Assembly: GCF_020991275.1 (NCBI RefSeq)
Contig: NZ_JAJLQY010000002.1
Coordinates: 310,001-374,000 of the forward strand
Source: Actinocorallia sp. API 0066
Lineage (GTDB): Bacteria > Actinomycetota > Actinomycetes > Streptosporangiales > Streptosporangiaceae
Reading direction: 5' to 3'
DNA length: 64,000 nt
Position 1 is the first letter of the stretch. Each line of letters starts with the position of its first letter. The notes beneath the pieces are model-generated. The model made no database searches and was not told where the DNA came from. It saw nothing but the letters and a program-made list of their open reading frames with translations. Shown one piece after another: positions 25,816-34,032 of the stretch. The position numbers and the translations under genes were made by a program.

Positions 25816-27331
25816 GGGTCATCTCCTCGGCTGCCGTCTCGTTCGGCTCGGTCCGGTCCTCGGGCGGGCCGCCGTGCGTCCAGGGGGTCTCCTCCGGCTC
25901 GGGCAGCGACCCGCCGGGCCGGAACTCGTCGGCGAAGGTGGTGAAGCACAGCCGCTGGCCCTGTTCGGGGATCGAGCCGGGCAGTGGCTTGCGCGCGTTG
26001 CCCATGCCGTTCTCGATCCGCAGCGTGACGGTGTCGCCGTCCACCTCCAGCACCGCGGCCTTCTGGGTGCGGGACGCGTTGTGCACGGTCATGCCGGGCT
26101 CGATCCGGAGCCTGTCGGGGGTGATGAGCTGGACGAGCGGCCTGCGCAACCCCTTCTCGTTGACGTTGTCCGGGTCGGTCCAGACGACCTCGCCCCTGAA
26201 CGCCTCGCCCGTGAGCCGGTGTTCGGCCATGACGAGGGGGTCGTCCAGCGCGCGCTGGACGGTGTACCGGGAGGCCGCGCCCTCCAGGGACGCCAGCCTG
26301 CGCGCCGCCGCCACGGCCCCGTCATGCCGGGCCTGAGGCAGGCCCTCGTCCAACGACTCCTCGAAGTTGGTGAAGGACTGCCGGTCGCCTTCGAACCGCG
26401 CTGGCACGTGCGCCGCCTCGGGCAGCTCCCGCAGCAGCCCGACCGCGTGCCACATGAGCCGCCACGTCGGCTCCATCTGCTCGGTGAGCCGGGCCCGCAA
26501 CAGCTCCTCGGCGTGCTCGCGGGCCGGGCCCTCGGGCGCGGTGTCGTAGACGGCGATCGTGGGCGCGAGGACCTCGTTGTCGAACGTCGGGTCGGTGGTG
26601 GGCCCGGCGGGCGGCACGGTCAGCGGGTCCTCGGCGAGCGTCGCCATGTCCTGACCCGTCCGGTACCGCTCGGGCGACGGCGCGCCCATCAGCCCGGCGA
26701 GCCGTGGCCCGGGGTCGATCCAGCCGAGCAGGGCGGCGAGGTTGCCGTCCTCCATCGAGCTCTGCCCGGACGCCCAGTGCTGGGCGAGCAGCTCCGTCAT
26801 CGCGCACAGGGCGGACGCGCCCGGGTAGTCCGACCTGTCGGCGAACCAGGTGAGCCAGCGGCCGAGCACCGGCACCTCGGGCGCGACCGGCCACTCGCCC
26901 TCGGTCTGCCGGAACCGGGTGGCCCGGCCCGCCAGCCGCAGGAACTCGATCGCGGGCCGGTTCGGCACGAGGATCTGCGGCGCGTCCAGGTACCGCTCGT
27001 AGGTCTCGCCCTTGCGCTCGCCGCGCTTGATCTCGATCGTCTCGGCGTTCTCGGTGGCCGCCGCGACCTCGCCGAGCACGATCCGGCCGAGTTCGGCGAA
27101 GAACGCGAACCGCAGGTCGCGGTTGCGCGGCTGCGGCACGAGCAGGACGCGCGCCTTGTCGGGGTGGTTGCCGACCATCGCGGCGAGCGGGGCGGCGGCC
27201 TCGCCCGCCAGCCGGAGCGGGATGAGGACGAGCGGGTCCTGGGCGAGCCGGACGTGCCGGACGCTCGCGAGCGGCACCGCGCGGCCGTCCCGCAGCGCCT
27301 TCATCCGCGCCACCGCGCCGAGCATGCTCAT
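25796..27331 (-). CDS. Unknown 511-residue subunit of the helicase-nuclease operon
   Basis: No family is recognised. The N-terminal ~100 residues look alpha/beta (VPLASVRHVRLAQDPLVLIPL, then KARVLLVPQPRNRDLRFAFFAELG). The middle is helical with conserved-looking Trp and Arg. Residues ~410-480 form a beta-rich segment (DRLRIEPGMTVHNASRTQKA, VLEVDGDTVTLRIENG, QRLCFTTF) that resembles the small barrel placed before the motor in Upf1/Dna2-type helicases, which the adjacent helicase seems to lack. The tail is acidic. Overlaps: 20 bp with the helicase gene and 4 bp with the nuclease gene. I infer an accessory or DNA-binding subunit. Confidence 0.78.
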   Translation of the reverse strand: MSMLGAVARMKALRDGRAVPLASVRHVRLAQDPLVLIPLRLAGEAAAPLAAMVGNHPDKARVLLVPQPRNRDLRFAFFAELGRIVLGEVAAATENAETIEIKRGERKGETYERYLDAPQILVPNRPAIEFLRLAGRATRFRQTEGEWPVAPEVPVLGRWLTWFADRSDYPGASALCAMTELLAQHWASGQSSMEDGNLAALLGWIDPGPRLAGLMGAPSPERYRTGQDMATLAEDPLTVPPAGPTTDPTFDNEVLAPTIAVYDTAPEGPAREHAEELLRARLTEQMEPTWRLMWHAVGLLRELPEAAHVPARFEGDRQSFTNFEESLDEGLPQARHDGAVAAARRLASLEGAASRYTVQRALDDPLVMAEHRLTGEAFRGEVVWTDPDNVNEKGLRRPLVQLITPDRLRIEPGMTVHNASRTQKAAVLEVDGDTVTLRIENGMGNARKPLPGSIPEQGQRLCFTTFADEFRPGGSLPEPEETPWTHGGPPEDRTEPNETAAEEMTHEREDA

Positions 27332-28437
27332 CCGACGTGCTCCCGCTGCTCAAGCTGCTCCAGGAGGAGGCGGTGCGCGTCGCGCAGCTCCTCGGCGACC
27401 TCTTCGAGCGCCGGGTCGTGCGGCGGCTCGCCCTCGGCGATGCGCAGCGCCCGGGCCAGGTCGGTGATGCCGCCGAGCTGGTCGCCGAGCTGGCGGCCCA
27501 GCAGGTCGGTGGACGCGCACGCGCGCGCCTCGGCCCGGCAGTACAGGGACAGGTCGCAGTGCGCGCGGCAGCCCGGCATGTAGCGGGCCGGGACGCGCGG
27601 CAGGGACTCGGCGAGGCCGTCGCCGGGCTCCAGCGTGAGGTCCTCGGGCAGCTCGGCGAGCAGCTCCTCGATCCGCTGCATGCGCTGGAGCTGGCGGCGG
27701 ATGACCCCGAGCTGCGGCCGGACGTCCAGCAGCGTCGCGGTCGGCCGGTTGGTGAAGTTCTCCGGGCAGACCAGGACGACCCGGTCGGCGACCAGCTCCT
27801 CGTCGTAGCCCAGTTCCGTCATCATCAGCCGTAGCGCGAGCACGTACACGGCCGCCTGCCTTGCCGCCGCCGCGACCTGCTCGGGGTTGGCCCGCCCGTC
27901 CACCACCGGGAACGACTTGATCTCGACGACGTGGAAGGCGCCCTGCGAGCGGAACGCGATGACGTCGGGCTCCAGGTAGACCGGGTGCCCGCCGACCTCC
28001 ACCCGCAGCAGCGGATGGTCGAACAGCGTGCCCTCACCCTCGACGGCCCGCTTGAGTAGCTGCTTGGTGCGGGCGTAGCGGACCTCGCGGCTGACGTTGC
28101 CGCCGACCTCCTCCAGGTCGGCGTACTCCGACTCGGCCACGGGCAGCCCCAGCTTGTCGCGGAGCAGGCCGTACAGGGCGGCGCACCCGTCGGCCTTGAC
28201 CGTCGCCTCGAAGGCGTTGCCGCGGGTGATCGCGAACTGGGACTGGCCGAAGCGCGGCGGATGCCCGAGGAACCTGGCGATCTCGGCCTTGTCGGCGCCC
28301 GCGGCGTCCAGGAGGGCGCGCCGCCTGCATCCGGGGTTGGTGGTGAGCGCGGCGATGCTGCGCGCGTCGTGGTTGCGGGGCGGGGCGTCGCCGCGCATCC
28401 TGTCCAGCCGTGCCTCCACGGCCTCCAGCGCGCTCAT
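27328..28437 (-). CDS. Cas4/RecB-like Fe-S PD-(D/E)XK nuclease
   Basis: A 369-residue nuclease. Seen: RGNAFEATV near residue 73 (Cas4/RecB motif I), D158 in YLEPDVIAF, E172-x-K174 in HVVEIKSF and Q194-x3-Y198 in RQAAVYVLAL, together the full RecB-family active site. C37 plus C290-x3-C294-x5-C300 fit the four-cysteine iron-sulphur layout of Cas4 and AddB. ATG 28437 is chosen because it overlaps the upstream gene by 4 bp and starts just before C37; the frame is open further upstream. There are no CRISPR repeats nearby, so a role outside CRISPR is likely. With the SF1 helicase it resembles a Dna2 enzyme split into subunits. Confidence 0.87.
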   Translation of the reverse strand: MSALEAVEARLDRMRGDAPPRNHDARSIAALTTNPGCRRRALLDAAGADKAEIARFLGHPPRFGQSQFAITRGNAFEATVKADGCAALYGLLRDKLGLPVAESEYADLEEVGGNVSREVRYARTKQLLKRAVEGEGTLFDHPLLRVEVGGHPVYLEPDVIAFRSQGAFHVVEIKSFPVVDGRANPEQVAAAARQAAVYVLALRLMMTELGYDEELVADRVVLVCPENFTNRPTATLLDVRPQLGVIRRQLQRMQRIEELLAELPEDLTLEPGDGLAESLPRVPARYMPGCRAHCDLSLYCRAEARACASTDLLGRQLGDQLGGITDLARALRIAEGEPPHDPALEEVAEELRDAHRLLLEQLEQREHVG

Positions 28438-29249
28438 GAGCCGAGTCCCAGCGCGCGGGTGTTCTGGAGCCTGGCCCCGAACAGCTGGGCCACCGGGTCG
28501 AGCTGCCGGGCGGCCCGCTCGGCGGCCTCCGCCCGGTGTTCGGCGTCGGCGTCGCGGTGCACGTCCAACTCGGCGTGCGCGGCGGCCCTGACGGCCGAGA
28601 GGTCGACGGTGCCCTGCGCGCCCGTCGCGCGCGGGATGCCCGCCGCGAAGCGCCACAGCAGCCGTCGCGCGGCGGGGCCCGGCTCGGCGTCGAGCCGCTC
28701 CAGCTGCTCGGTGACCCGGACGGCGGCCGTGAGGAAGTCCACGCGGGGGCTCAGCGGGCCGACCATGCGGGTGGCGGCGGGCCAGGTGCTCACCGCGAGC
28801 AGCCCGCGCGCCGGAGCCAGCAGATCGGACGTGAGCGCCGCGCAGAGGTAGAACGGCCTGGTGTGCGGGCCCGAGCGGAACGAGCGCTCCTCGTCGCGGC
28901 GCAGGCTGGTGAGCTGGCCGGAGCCCAGCGCGCCGGAGAAGAACGCCTCGTGCACGCCGAGGATCAGCTTGGGCGCGGCCGGGACGCCGAGCAGGGTCAG
29001 CGCGTGGTGCACCTGGTCGCGCACCGGGATCATCCGCTGCGGCGCGGGCGCGGCCGGGGCCATCACGGCGGTGTCCCAGGCGTGCTCCAGGCGGCGCAGC
29101 TCGGCGCGCAGGACCCGGGCGCCCGCCCGGTCGCCGCGGCCGACGGCGCGGCGCACCTCGGCGCGCAGCGCGGCGATGCGCTGTTCCAGCAGGTCGGCGG
29201 ACTCGGGCTCGGCTGCCTCGGCCGGGGGAAGTCCGGGGGAAGGCGACAT
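28434..29249 (-). CDS. Unknown 271-residue first gene of the helicase-nuclease operon
   Basis: The N-terminal ~60 residues include a charged coiled coil (LLEQRIAALRAEVRRAVGR, then RAGARVLRAELRRLEHAWD). The rest is a mostly helical domain containing QVHHALTLLGVPAAPKLILGVHEAFF, TSLRRDEERSFRSG and RPFYLCAALT, and it ends with another helix. No known motif is recognised. The order on the minus strand is this gene, nuclease, 511-residue protein, helicase, all overlapping, so it is presumably a structural or recognition subunit. There is no Shine-Dalgarno sequence before the ATG at 29249; a TACGCT at 29257-29262 would allow a leaderless start. Confidence 0.75.
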   Translation of the reverse strand: MSPSPGLPPAEAAEPESADLLEQRIAALRAEVRRAVGRGDRAGARVLRAELRRLEHAWDTAVMAPAAPAPQRMIPVRDQVHHALTLLGVPAAPKLILGVHEAFFSGALGSGQLTSLRRDEERSFRSGPHTRPFYLCAALTSDLLAPARGLLAVSTWPAATRMVGPLSPRVDFLTAAVRVTEQLERLDAEPGPAARRLLWRFAAGIPRATGAQGTVDLSAVRAAAHAELDVHRDADAEHRAEAAERAARQLDPVAQLFGARLQNTRALGLGS

Positions 29250-29269
29250 GCAGCGGAGCGTACCGGAAG

Positions 29270-29299
29270 TTCCCAGGAGTTCCAGGGTTTTCCAGTGAC
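29270..29299 (-). promoter_or_regulatory. Three 10-bp direct repeats before the helicase-nuclease operon
   Basis: TTCCCAGGAG, TTCCAGGGTT and TTCCAGTGAC (plus-strand reading) repeat with an exact 10-bp period just upstream of the operon. They cover the -35 region if TACGCT at 29257-29262 is the -10 element. One-helical-turn spacing suggests a protein bound on one face of the DNA. Confidence 0.45.
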
Positions 29300-29406
29300 C
29301 TCAGGCGTGTCGCCCGGCTATCACGAAGAAAGTTCGGTAAACGGCGGATGGCCCTTTACGGCCGTCCCTGTTGTCAGATCCGCCCCGCTGACTACCTTCG
29401 GCGCTT

Positions 29407-31011
29407 GTGACCCACCTGAACCGCCGTGACGCGCTGAAGCTCGGCGGCGCGGGCGCGGCCCTGGCCGTCCTGGCCCCGGCCGCCGCGCACGCCGACCCGA
29501 CCCCGTACTTCGCGCACGGAGTCGCCTCAGGCGACCCCCTGCCCAACGGCGTCATCCTGTGGACCAGGGTGACGCCCGTGCCCGAGGCCGTCCCCGGAAG
29601 CGGGACCGGACCGCAGGCCGACGTCTCCTGGCAGCTCTCGACAGACCCGTCCTTCAGCTCCGTGACGGCCTCCGGCACCGTCACCACCGGGCCCGACCGC
29701 GACCACACGGTCAAGGTGGACGTCGGCGGGCTGACCCCTGGCACGGGCTACTACTACCGCTTCGCTTACGCCGGTACCTACTCGCCCACAGGCCGGACCC
29801 GGACCGCGCCCGCGACGGACGCCTCCGTGTCGTCCCTCAAGTTCGGCGTCGTGTCGTGCTCCAACTGGGAGGCGGGCTGGTTCTCCTCCTACCGGCACCT
29901 GGCCGCCCGCGACGACGTCTTCGGCGTCATCCACCTGGGCGACTACATCTACGAGTACGGCACGGGCAGCTACGCGGCGGGCGGCACCGTGCCGCGCAAG
30001 ACCGCGCCCGAGCACGAGATCGTCACGCTCGCCGACTACCGGATCCGGCACGCGTCCTACAAGACCGACCCCGACCTCCAGGCCGCCCACGCGAGGCATC
30101 CGTGGCTCATCGTGTGGGACGACCACGAGATCGCGAACGACGCGTGGGCGGACGGCGCGGAGAACCACACGCCGGAGACTGAAGGCCCCTACGCGGCGCG
30201 CAAGGCGGCCTCGCTCCAGGCTTACCAGGAGTGGATGCCCGTAAGGTTCTCGCCGGAAGGCACCCTGTACAGGTCGCTGCGCTTCGGCACGCTGGCCGAG
30301 ATCGTCCTCCTGGACCTGCGCTCCTACCGCTCCCAGCAGGCGGGCGGCCTCGCCGTGGACGACCCGTCCCGGACCATCACGGGCGCGGCCCAGATGTCCT
30401 GGCTCAAGGACACCCTGGCGGCGTCCACGACGCGCTGGCGGCTCGTCGGGACGTCGGTGATGATCAGCCCGCTCGTCCTCGGCGCGCTCTCCGCGCAGGC
30501 GCTCGGCCCGCTCGCCAAGCTGCTCGGCATCCCGGCGAACGGCCTCACCCTCAACCCCGACCAGTGGGACGGGTACACCGCCGACCGGGCCGAGTTGTAC
30601 GCCGCGCTCCAGGCGCGCGGCACGGGCGACACGGTGTTCCTGACCGGCGACATCCACACGAGCTGGGCTAACGAGATCCCGCTGAAGCCCGGCACCTACC
30701 CGGTGAGCAAGTCGGTCGCGACGGAGTTCGTCGTCCCGTCCGTCACGAGCGACAACATCGACGACATCCTGGGCACCGCGCCCCGGACCGCCTCGCTCGC
30801 CATCGAATCGGCCATCGCCGTGACGAACCGGCACGTCCGCTGGACCAACCTGGACGACCACGGCTACGGCGTCGTCGAGGTGACGCCCGCCCGGACCCGG
30901 ATGGACTGGCACTTCCTCACCAACCGCCTCAACCGCAACTCGACCGAACGCAAGGCCGTCTCGTACACGACCGACCACGGCACCGCGAAGCTCAAGCGCA
31001 CCTTCGGCTGA
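29407..31011 (+). CDS. PhoD-like alkaline phosphatase/phosphodiesterase, Tat-exported
   Basis: A 534-residue secreted metallophosphatase. The N-terminus carries a twin-arginine signal (NRRDALKLGGAGAALAVLAP) cleaved near AHADP. A PhoD_N beta domain with the FAHGVASGDPLPNGVILWTRV motif follows, then the metallophosphatase domain with VVSCSNWEAG, VIHLGDYIYEYG, WLIVWDDHEIANDAWADGA and LTGDIHTSW, which supply the metal ligands. PhoD enzymes release phosphate from phosphodiesters and teichoic acid or phospholipid substrates outside the cell. The start is GTG. A hairpin terminator follows. Confidence 0.94.
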   Translation: MTHLNRRDALKLGGAGAALAVLAPAAAHADPTPYFAHGVASGDPLPNGVILWTRVTPVPEAVPGSGTGPQADVSWQLSTDPSFSSVTASGTVTTGPDRDHTVKVDVGGLTPGTGYYYRFAYAGTYSPTGRTRTAPATDASVSSLKFGVVSCSNWEAGWFSSYRHLAARDDVFGVIHLGDYIYEYGTGSYAAGGTVPRKTAPEHEIVTLADYRIRHASYKTDPDLQAAHARHPWLIVWDDHEIANDAWADGAENHTPETEGPYAARKAASLQAYQEWMPVRFSPEGTLYRSLRFGTLAEIVLLDLRSYRSQQAGGLAVDDPSRTITGAAQMSWLKDTLAASTTRWRLVGTSVMISPLVLGALSAQALGPLAKLLGIPANGLTLNPDQWDGYTADRAELYAALQARGTGDTVFLTGDIHTSWANEIPLKPGTYPVSKSVATEFVVPSVTSDNIDDILGTAPRTASLAIESAIAVTNRHVRWTNLDDHGYGVVEVTPARTRMDWHFLTNRLNRNSTERKAVSYTTDHGTAKLKRTFG

Positions 31012-31025
31012 CCGCGCCGCCCCGA

Positions 31026-31060
31026 CGCCCCCATCCGCCCCTTCCGGGCAGGTGGGGGCG
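31026..31060 (+). terminator. Probable terminator of the PhoD-like gene
   Basis: CGCCCCCA at 31026-31033 pairs with TGGGGGCG at 31053-31060, and the loop itself contains a smaller GCCC/GGGC pairing. It lies 15 nt after the phosphatase stop, with no T-tract. Confidence 0.5.
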
Positions 31061-31133
31061 GTCGCGTTAGCGGGGGTTAACGAGGTGAGAGTTGCTGGTT
31101 TCTGGAAGGTTTCATTGTTTTTGCGCAAGAATC

Positions 31134-31162
31134 TTGACTTGTTTTCATCGGTGATTCATTCT
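31134..31162 (+). promoter_or_regulatory. Promoter of the alpha-amylase gene
   Basis: TTGACT at 31134-31139, a 17-bp spacer and CATTCT at 31157-31162 form a plausible sigma-70-type promoter in an unusually AT-rich stretch. An 8-bp palindrome TTGCGCAA (31121-31128) lies just upstream, a possible site for a maltose-regulon LacI-type repressor; that part is inference. Confidence 0.5.
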
Positions 31163-31223
31163 CGCTCCAGTGGACGGCCGTCCCACCCCCATCCGATCGG
31201 CCTTCCTGAGGAGGCATCCCCGT

Positions 31224-33422
31224 ATGCACGCAAGAAAACGCGGACTCCGCTGGCGCGAGATCGGCGCCGCCGTGGCGCTGGCCGCGGGCGCGGTGGTCCC
31301 CGTCGCGGTGTTCGGCGGCGGCGCGCCCGCCAACGCGGCGGTCACCCTGAACGACAGCGAGGTGACGGCGAACCTGTGGGAGTGGAACTGGGACTCCGTC
31401 GCCGCCGCCTGCACCAACCACCTCGGCCCGGCCGGGTACGGCGCGGTCCAGGTCGCGCCGCCGCAGGAGTCCGTCAAACTGCCCAGCAGCAGCGACGGAG
31501 CGCACCCCTGGTGGGAGGTGTACCAGCCCGTCTCCTACAAGCTGGAGAGCAGGCTCGGCACCCGCGCCGAGTTCGCCGCGATGGTCCAGGCGTGCCACAA
31601 CGCCGGCGTGCGCGTCTACATCGACGCCGTCGTCAACCACATGGCGGGCACCAACAACTCCCACACGACCGGCTACGACGGCACCAGCTTCAGCCCTACG
31701 GGCTACAGCTACCCGGCCGTGCCCTACGGCTACAACGACTTCCACCACCCCGGAAGCGGCTGCACCACCTCCGGTGGGATCAACGACTGGAACAACGAGG
31801 AGCAGGTCACCGGGTGTGAGCTGCTCAGCCTGGCCGACCTGCGCACCGGCGACGAGAGCGTGCGCAACAAGATCGCCGCCTATCTCAACGACCTCGTCGG
31901 CCTCGGGGTAGACGGCTTCCGGGTGGACGCCGTCAAGCACATCAAGAAGAGCGACTTCGCCGCGATCCTCGCCAAGGTGAACAACACGACCGCGGAGAAC
32001 AAGCGGCCGTACGTCGCCCAGGAGATCTTCGACGGGGCCAGCAACCCCGCCCTCCAGGCCGCCGCCTTCATCGGCAACGGCGACGTCCTCGACTTCGCCT
32101 ACGCCAAGGGCATCCGCTCGGCCTTCCAGGGCTCGATCTCCAACCTCGCGAACGTGCCGAACTGGAACAAGGACGCGCCGAGCGCCAACGTCTTCGCCAT
32201 GGTCACCAACCACGACCTGGAGCGCGACGGCGTTGTCCTGTCCTACAAGAACGGCACGGACTACGTGCTGGCGAACTACTTCGTCCTCGCCTACCCGCAC
32301 GGGAAGCCGTCGGTCTACGACAGCTTCACCTACTCGGTGAACGGCCAGTCGCCGCCGCACAACGGCAACGGGTACGTCAACGACGCGGTGTGCGGCTCGG
32401 GATGGAACTGCCTCAGCCAGACGACGGGCGTCAAGGGCATGGTCGGCTGGGCGAACACCGCCAAGTCGGTCGGCTCCGTCTCGAACTTCACCGTGACCAA
32501 CGCCAACGTCATCGCGTTCAGCCGCGGCGACCGTGGCTGGATCGGCATCAACGACTCCGGCAGCGGCTCCACCGCGACCTACACGACCGGCCTCACGGAC
32601 GGCACCTACTGCGACGTCATCACCGGCGGCGTCAACGGCACGCAGTGCGCCGGCACCCCGGTGACGGTCTCGGGTGGGCAGGCGACCGTCACTATCCCCG
32701 CGAACAACGCGGTGGCCATCCACGCGAACGCCAAGCTCGGCGGCGACCCGACACCGACGCCGACCCCCACCACCCCGACCCCCACCCCGACCGAGCCGAC
32801 CCCGACCCCGACCGACCCGACGAACCCCGCGACCGTCACCGACACCTTCAACGTCTACACCCAGACCGTTCCGGGTGAGGACGTCTACGTGGTCGGCAAC
32901 GTCGCGGCCCTCGGCTCGTGGAACACCGGCGCGGCCGTCAAGCTCTCCGCCGCCGGATACCCGGTGTGGACGGGCTCGGTAGCACTCCCGGCCAACACCG
33001 CGATCGAGTACAAGTTCATCAAGAAGACCGCGGGCGGCACCGTCACCTGGGAGAGCAACCCCAACCGCACCTACACCACGGGGACCAGCGGCACCACGCT
33101 GAGCAACAGCTGGAACCTCGCCAACGCGAACGCCACGGCGCTCACGTTCAACGTCAACGCGACGACGTCCTTCGGCCAGAACGTGTACGTCGTGGGCAAC
33201 ATCGCCGCTCTCGGCGCGTGGAACCCCGCGCACGCGATCCCGCTTTCGGCGGCCTCCTACCCCGTCTGGAGCAGGCTCACGATCGTGCCGAAGAGCACGT
33301 CCATCGAGTACAAGTACATCCGCAAGGACGCCAACGGGAACGTGACGTGGGAGGGCGGCGGGAACCGCTCCTTCAGCACGGGCTCCGGCTCGTCCCACAC
33401 CGTCAGCAACACCTGGCAGTGA
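31224..33422 (+). CDS. Secreted GH13 alpha-amylase with two C-terminal CBM20 domains
   Basis: A 732-residue extracellular starch-degrading enzyme. The signal peptide ends near ANAAVTLND (~residue 39). GH13 motifs: D134-AVVNH139, GFRVD235AVKH (nucleophile), AQE267IFD (acid/base) and VTNH330-D331. An Aamy_C beta domain runs to ~residue 505, then a Thr-Pro linker of (TP)n units. Two tandem CBM20 starch-binding domains follow, each with VYVVGNVAALGSWN or VYVVGNIAALGAWN and the IEYKFIKK or IEYKYIRK strand. One CBM20 is the common form, so the tandem pair is notable. ATG 31224 has GAGGAGG at a good distance. Confidence 0.96.
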   Translation: MHARKRGLRWREIGAAVALAAGAVVPVAVFGGGAPANAAVTLNDSEVTANLWEWNWDSVAAACTNHLGPAGYGAVQVAPPQESVKLPSSSDGAHPWWEVYQPVSYKLESRLGTRAEFAAMVQACHNAGVRVYIDAVVNHMAGTNNSHTTGYDGTSFSPTGYSYPAVPYGYNDFHHPGSGCTTSGGINDWNNEEQVTGCELLSLADLRTGDESVRNKIAAYLNDLVGLGVDGFRVDAVKHIKKSDFAAILAKVNNTTAENKRPYVAQEIFDGASNPALQAAAFIGNGDVLDFAYAKGIRSAFQGSISNLANVPNWNKDAPSANVFAMVTNHDLERDGVVLSYKNGTDYVLANYFVLAYPHGKPSVYDSFTYSVNGQSPPHNGNGYVNDAVCGSGWNCLSQTTGVKGMVGWANTAKSVGSVSNFTVTNANVIAFSRGDRGWIGINDSGSGSTATYTTGLTDGTYCDVITGGVNGTQCAGTPVTVSGGQATVTIPANNAVAIHANAKLGGDPTPTPTPTTPTPTPTEPTPTPTDPTNPATVTDTFNVYTQTVPGEDVYVVGNVAALGSWNTGAAVKLSAAGYPVWTGSVALPANTAIEYKFIKKTAGGTVTWESNPNRTYTTGTSGTTLSNSWNLANANATALTFNVNATTSFGQNVYVVGNIAALGAWNPAHAIPLSAASYPVWSRLTIVPKSTSIEYKYIRKDANGNVTWEGGGNRSFSTGSGSSHTVSNTWQ

Positions 33423-33437
33423 CAGCAGGATGATCGT

Positions 33438-33466
33438 GGGCGGCCGGGCATTCCACCCGGCCGCCC
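33438..33466 (+). terminator. Terminator of the alpha-amylase gene
   Basis: GGGCGGCCGGG and CCCGGCCGCCC form a perfect 11-bp stem with a 7-nt loop, 15 nt after the amylase stop and just before the NUDIX gene. The T-tract is weak (TGGTTC). Confidence 0.7.
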
Positions 33467-33481
33467 TGGTTCACTGGAACC

Positions 33482-33928
33482 GTGGACAAACCCATAGAAA
33501 AGCGGCTGAGGGTGGCGGCCTACGCCGTGGTCGTCGAGCAGGACGCGATCCTGCTCGCCCGGTTCATCGGCGGTGACGTCCCCCGCTGGATCCTGCCCGG
33601 CGGCGGCCTCGAACACGGCGAGGACCCCGCCGTCGCGGTGCTCCGCGAACTCACCGAGGAGACCGGCTACACCGGCAGGATCACGGGACTGCTCGGCGTC
33701 CACTCCTTCCACCTGCCGACCCGCTCCTGGGACGGCAGGGTCGTCGACTTCCACGGCCTGCGCGTCCTGTACGAGGTGGAGCGCACCGGCGGCACACTCC
33801 GCCACGAGACGGACAACTCCACCGACCGCGCCGCGTGGTTCCCGCTGACCGAGATCTCCGGACTCGACCTCATGGAACAGGTGGACGTCGGCCTCCGGAT
33901 GTGGCGCGACCGAACATCCATGCGATAG
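33482..33928 (+). CDS. NUDIX hydrolase
   Basis: A 148-residue pyrophosphohydrolase with a complete NUDIX box, GGGLEHGEDPAVAVLREL followed by TEETGY (Gx5Ex7REUxEExGU), at about residues 40-62. WILPGG before it and a beta sheet (VVDFHGLRVLYEV) after it are typical. Members cleave nucleoside diphosphates linked to another group; the substrate cannot be predicted. The start is GTG at 33482, 60 nt after the amylase stop, with the amylase terminator in between. It is probably an independent housekeeping gene. Confidence 0.92.
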   Translation: MDKPIEKRLRVAAYAVVVEQDAILLARFIGGDVPRWILPGGGLEHGEDPAVAVLRELTEETGYTGRITGLLGVHSFHLPTRSWDGRVVDFHGLRVLYEVERTGGTLRHETDNSTDRAAWFPLTEISGLDLMEQVDVGLRMWRDRTSMR

Positions 33929-34032
33929 AACAGAATATCGAGCAGCCGCCGCACCCGCCAGAGCCCGGCCCGCCCACCGCCGCCGAGCCGCCCGATCCCG
34001 CCTCCAGAAACCAGAACGGTGAAGGAGTGGCC

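Noticed and set aside
27328-28437. Part of a CRISPR-Cas adaptation module
   Set aside because: The protein is Cas4-like, but no cas1, cas2 or repeat array is present in the window.
24502-29249. AddAB/AdnAB recombination complex
   Set aside because: The helicase is much smaller than AddA/AdnA and of the Upf1/Dna2 type, and the nuclease is a stand-alone Cas4-like protein.
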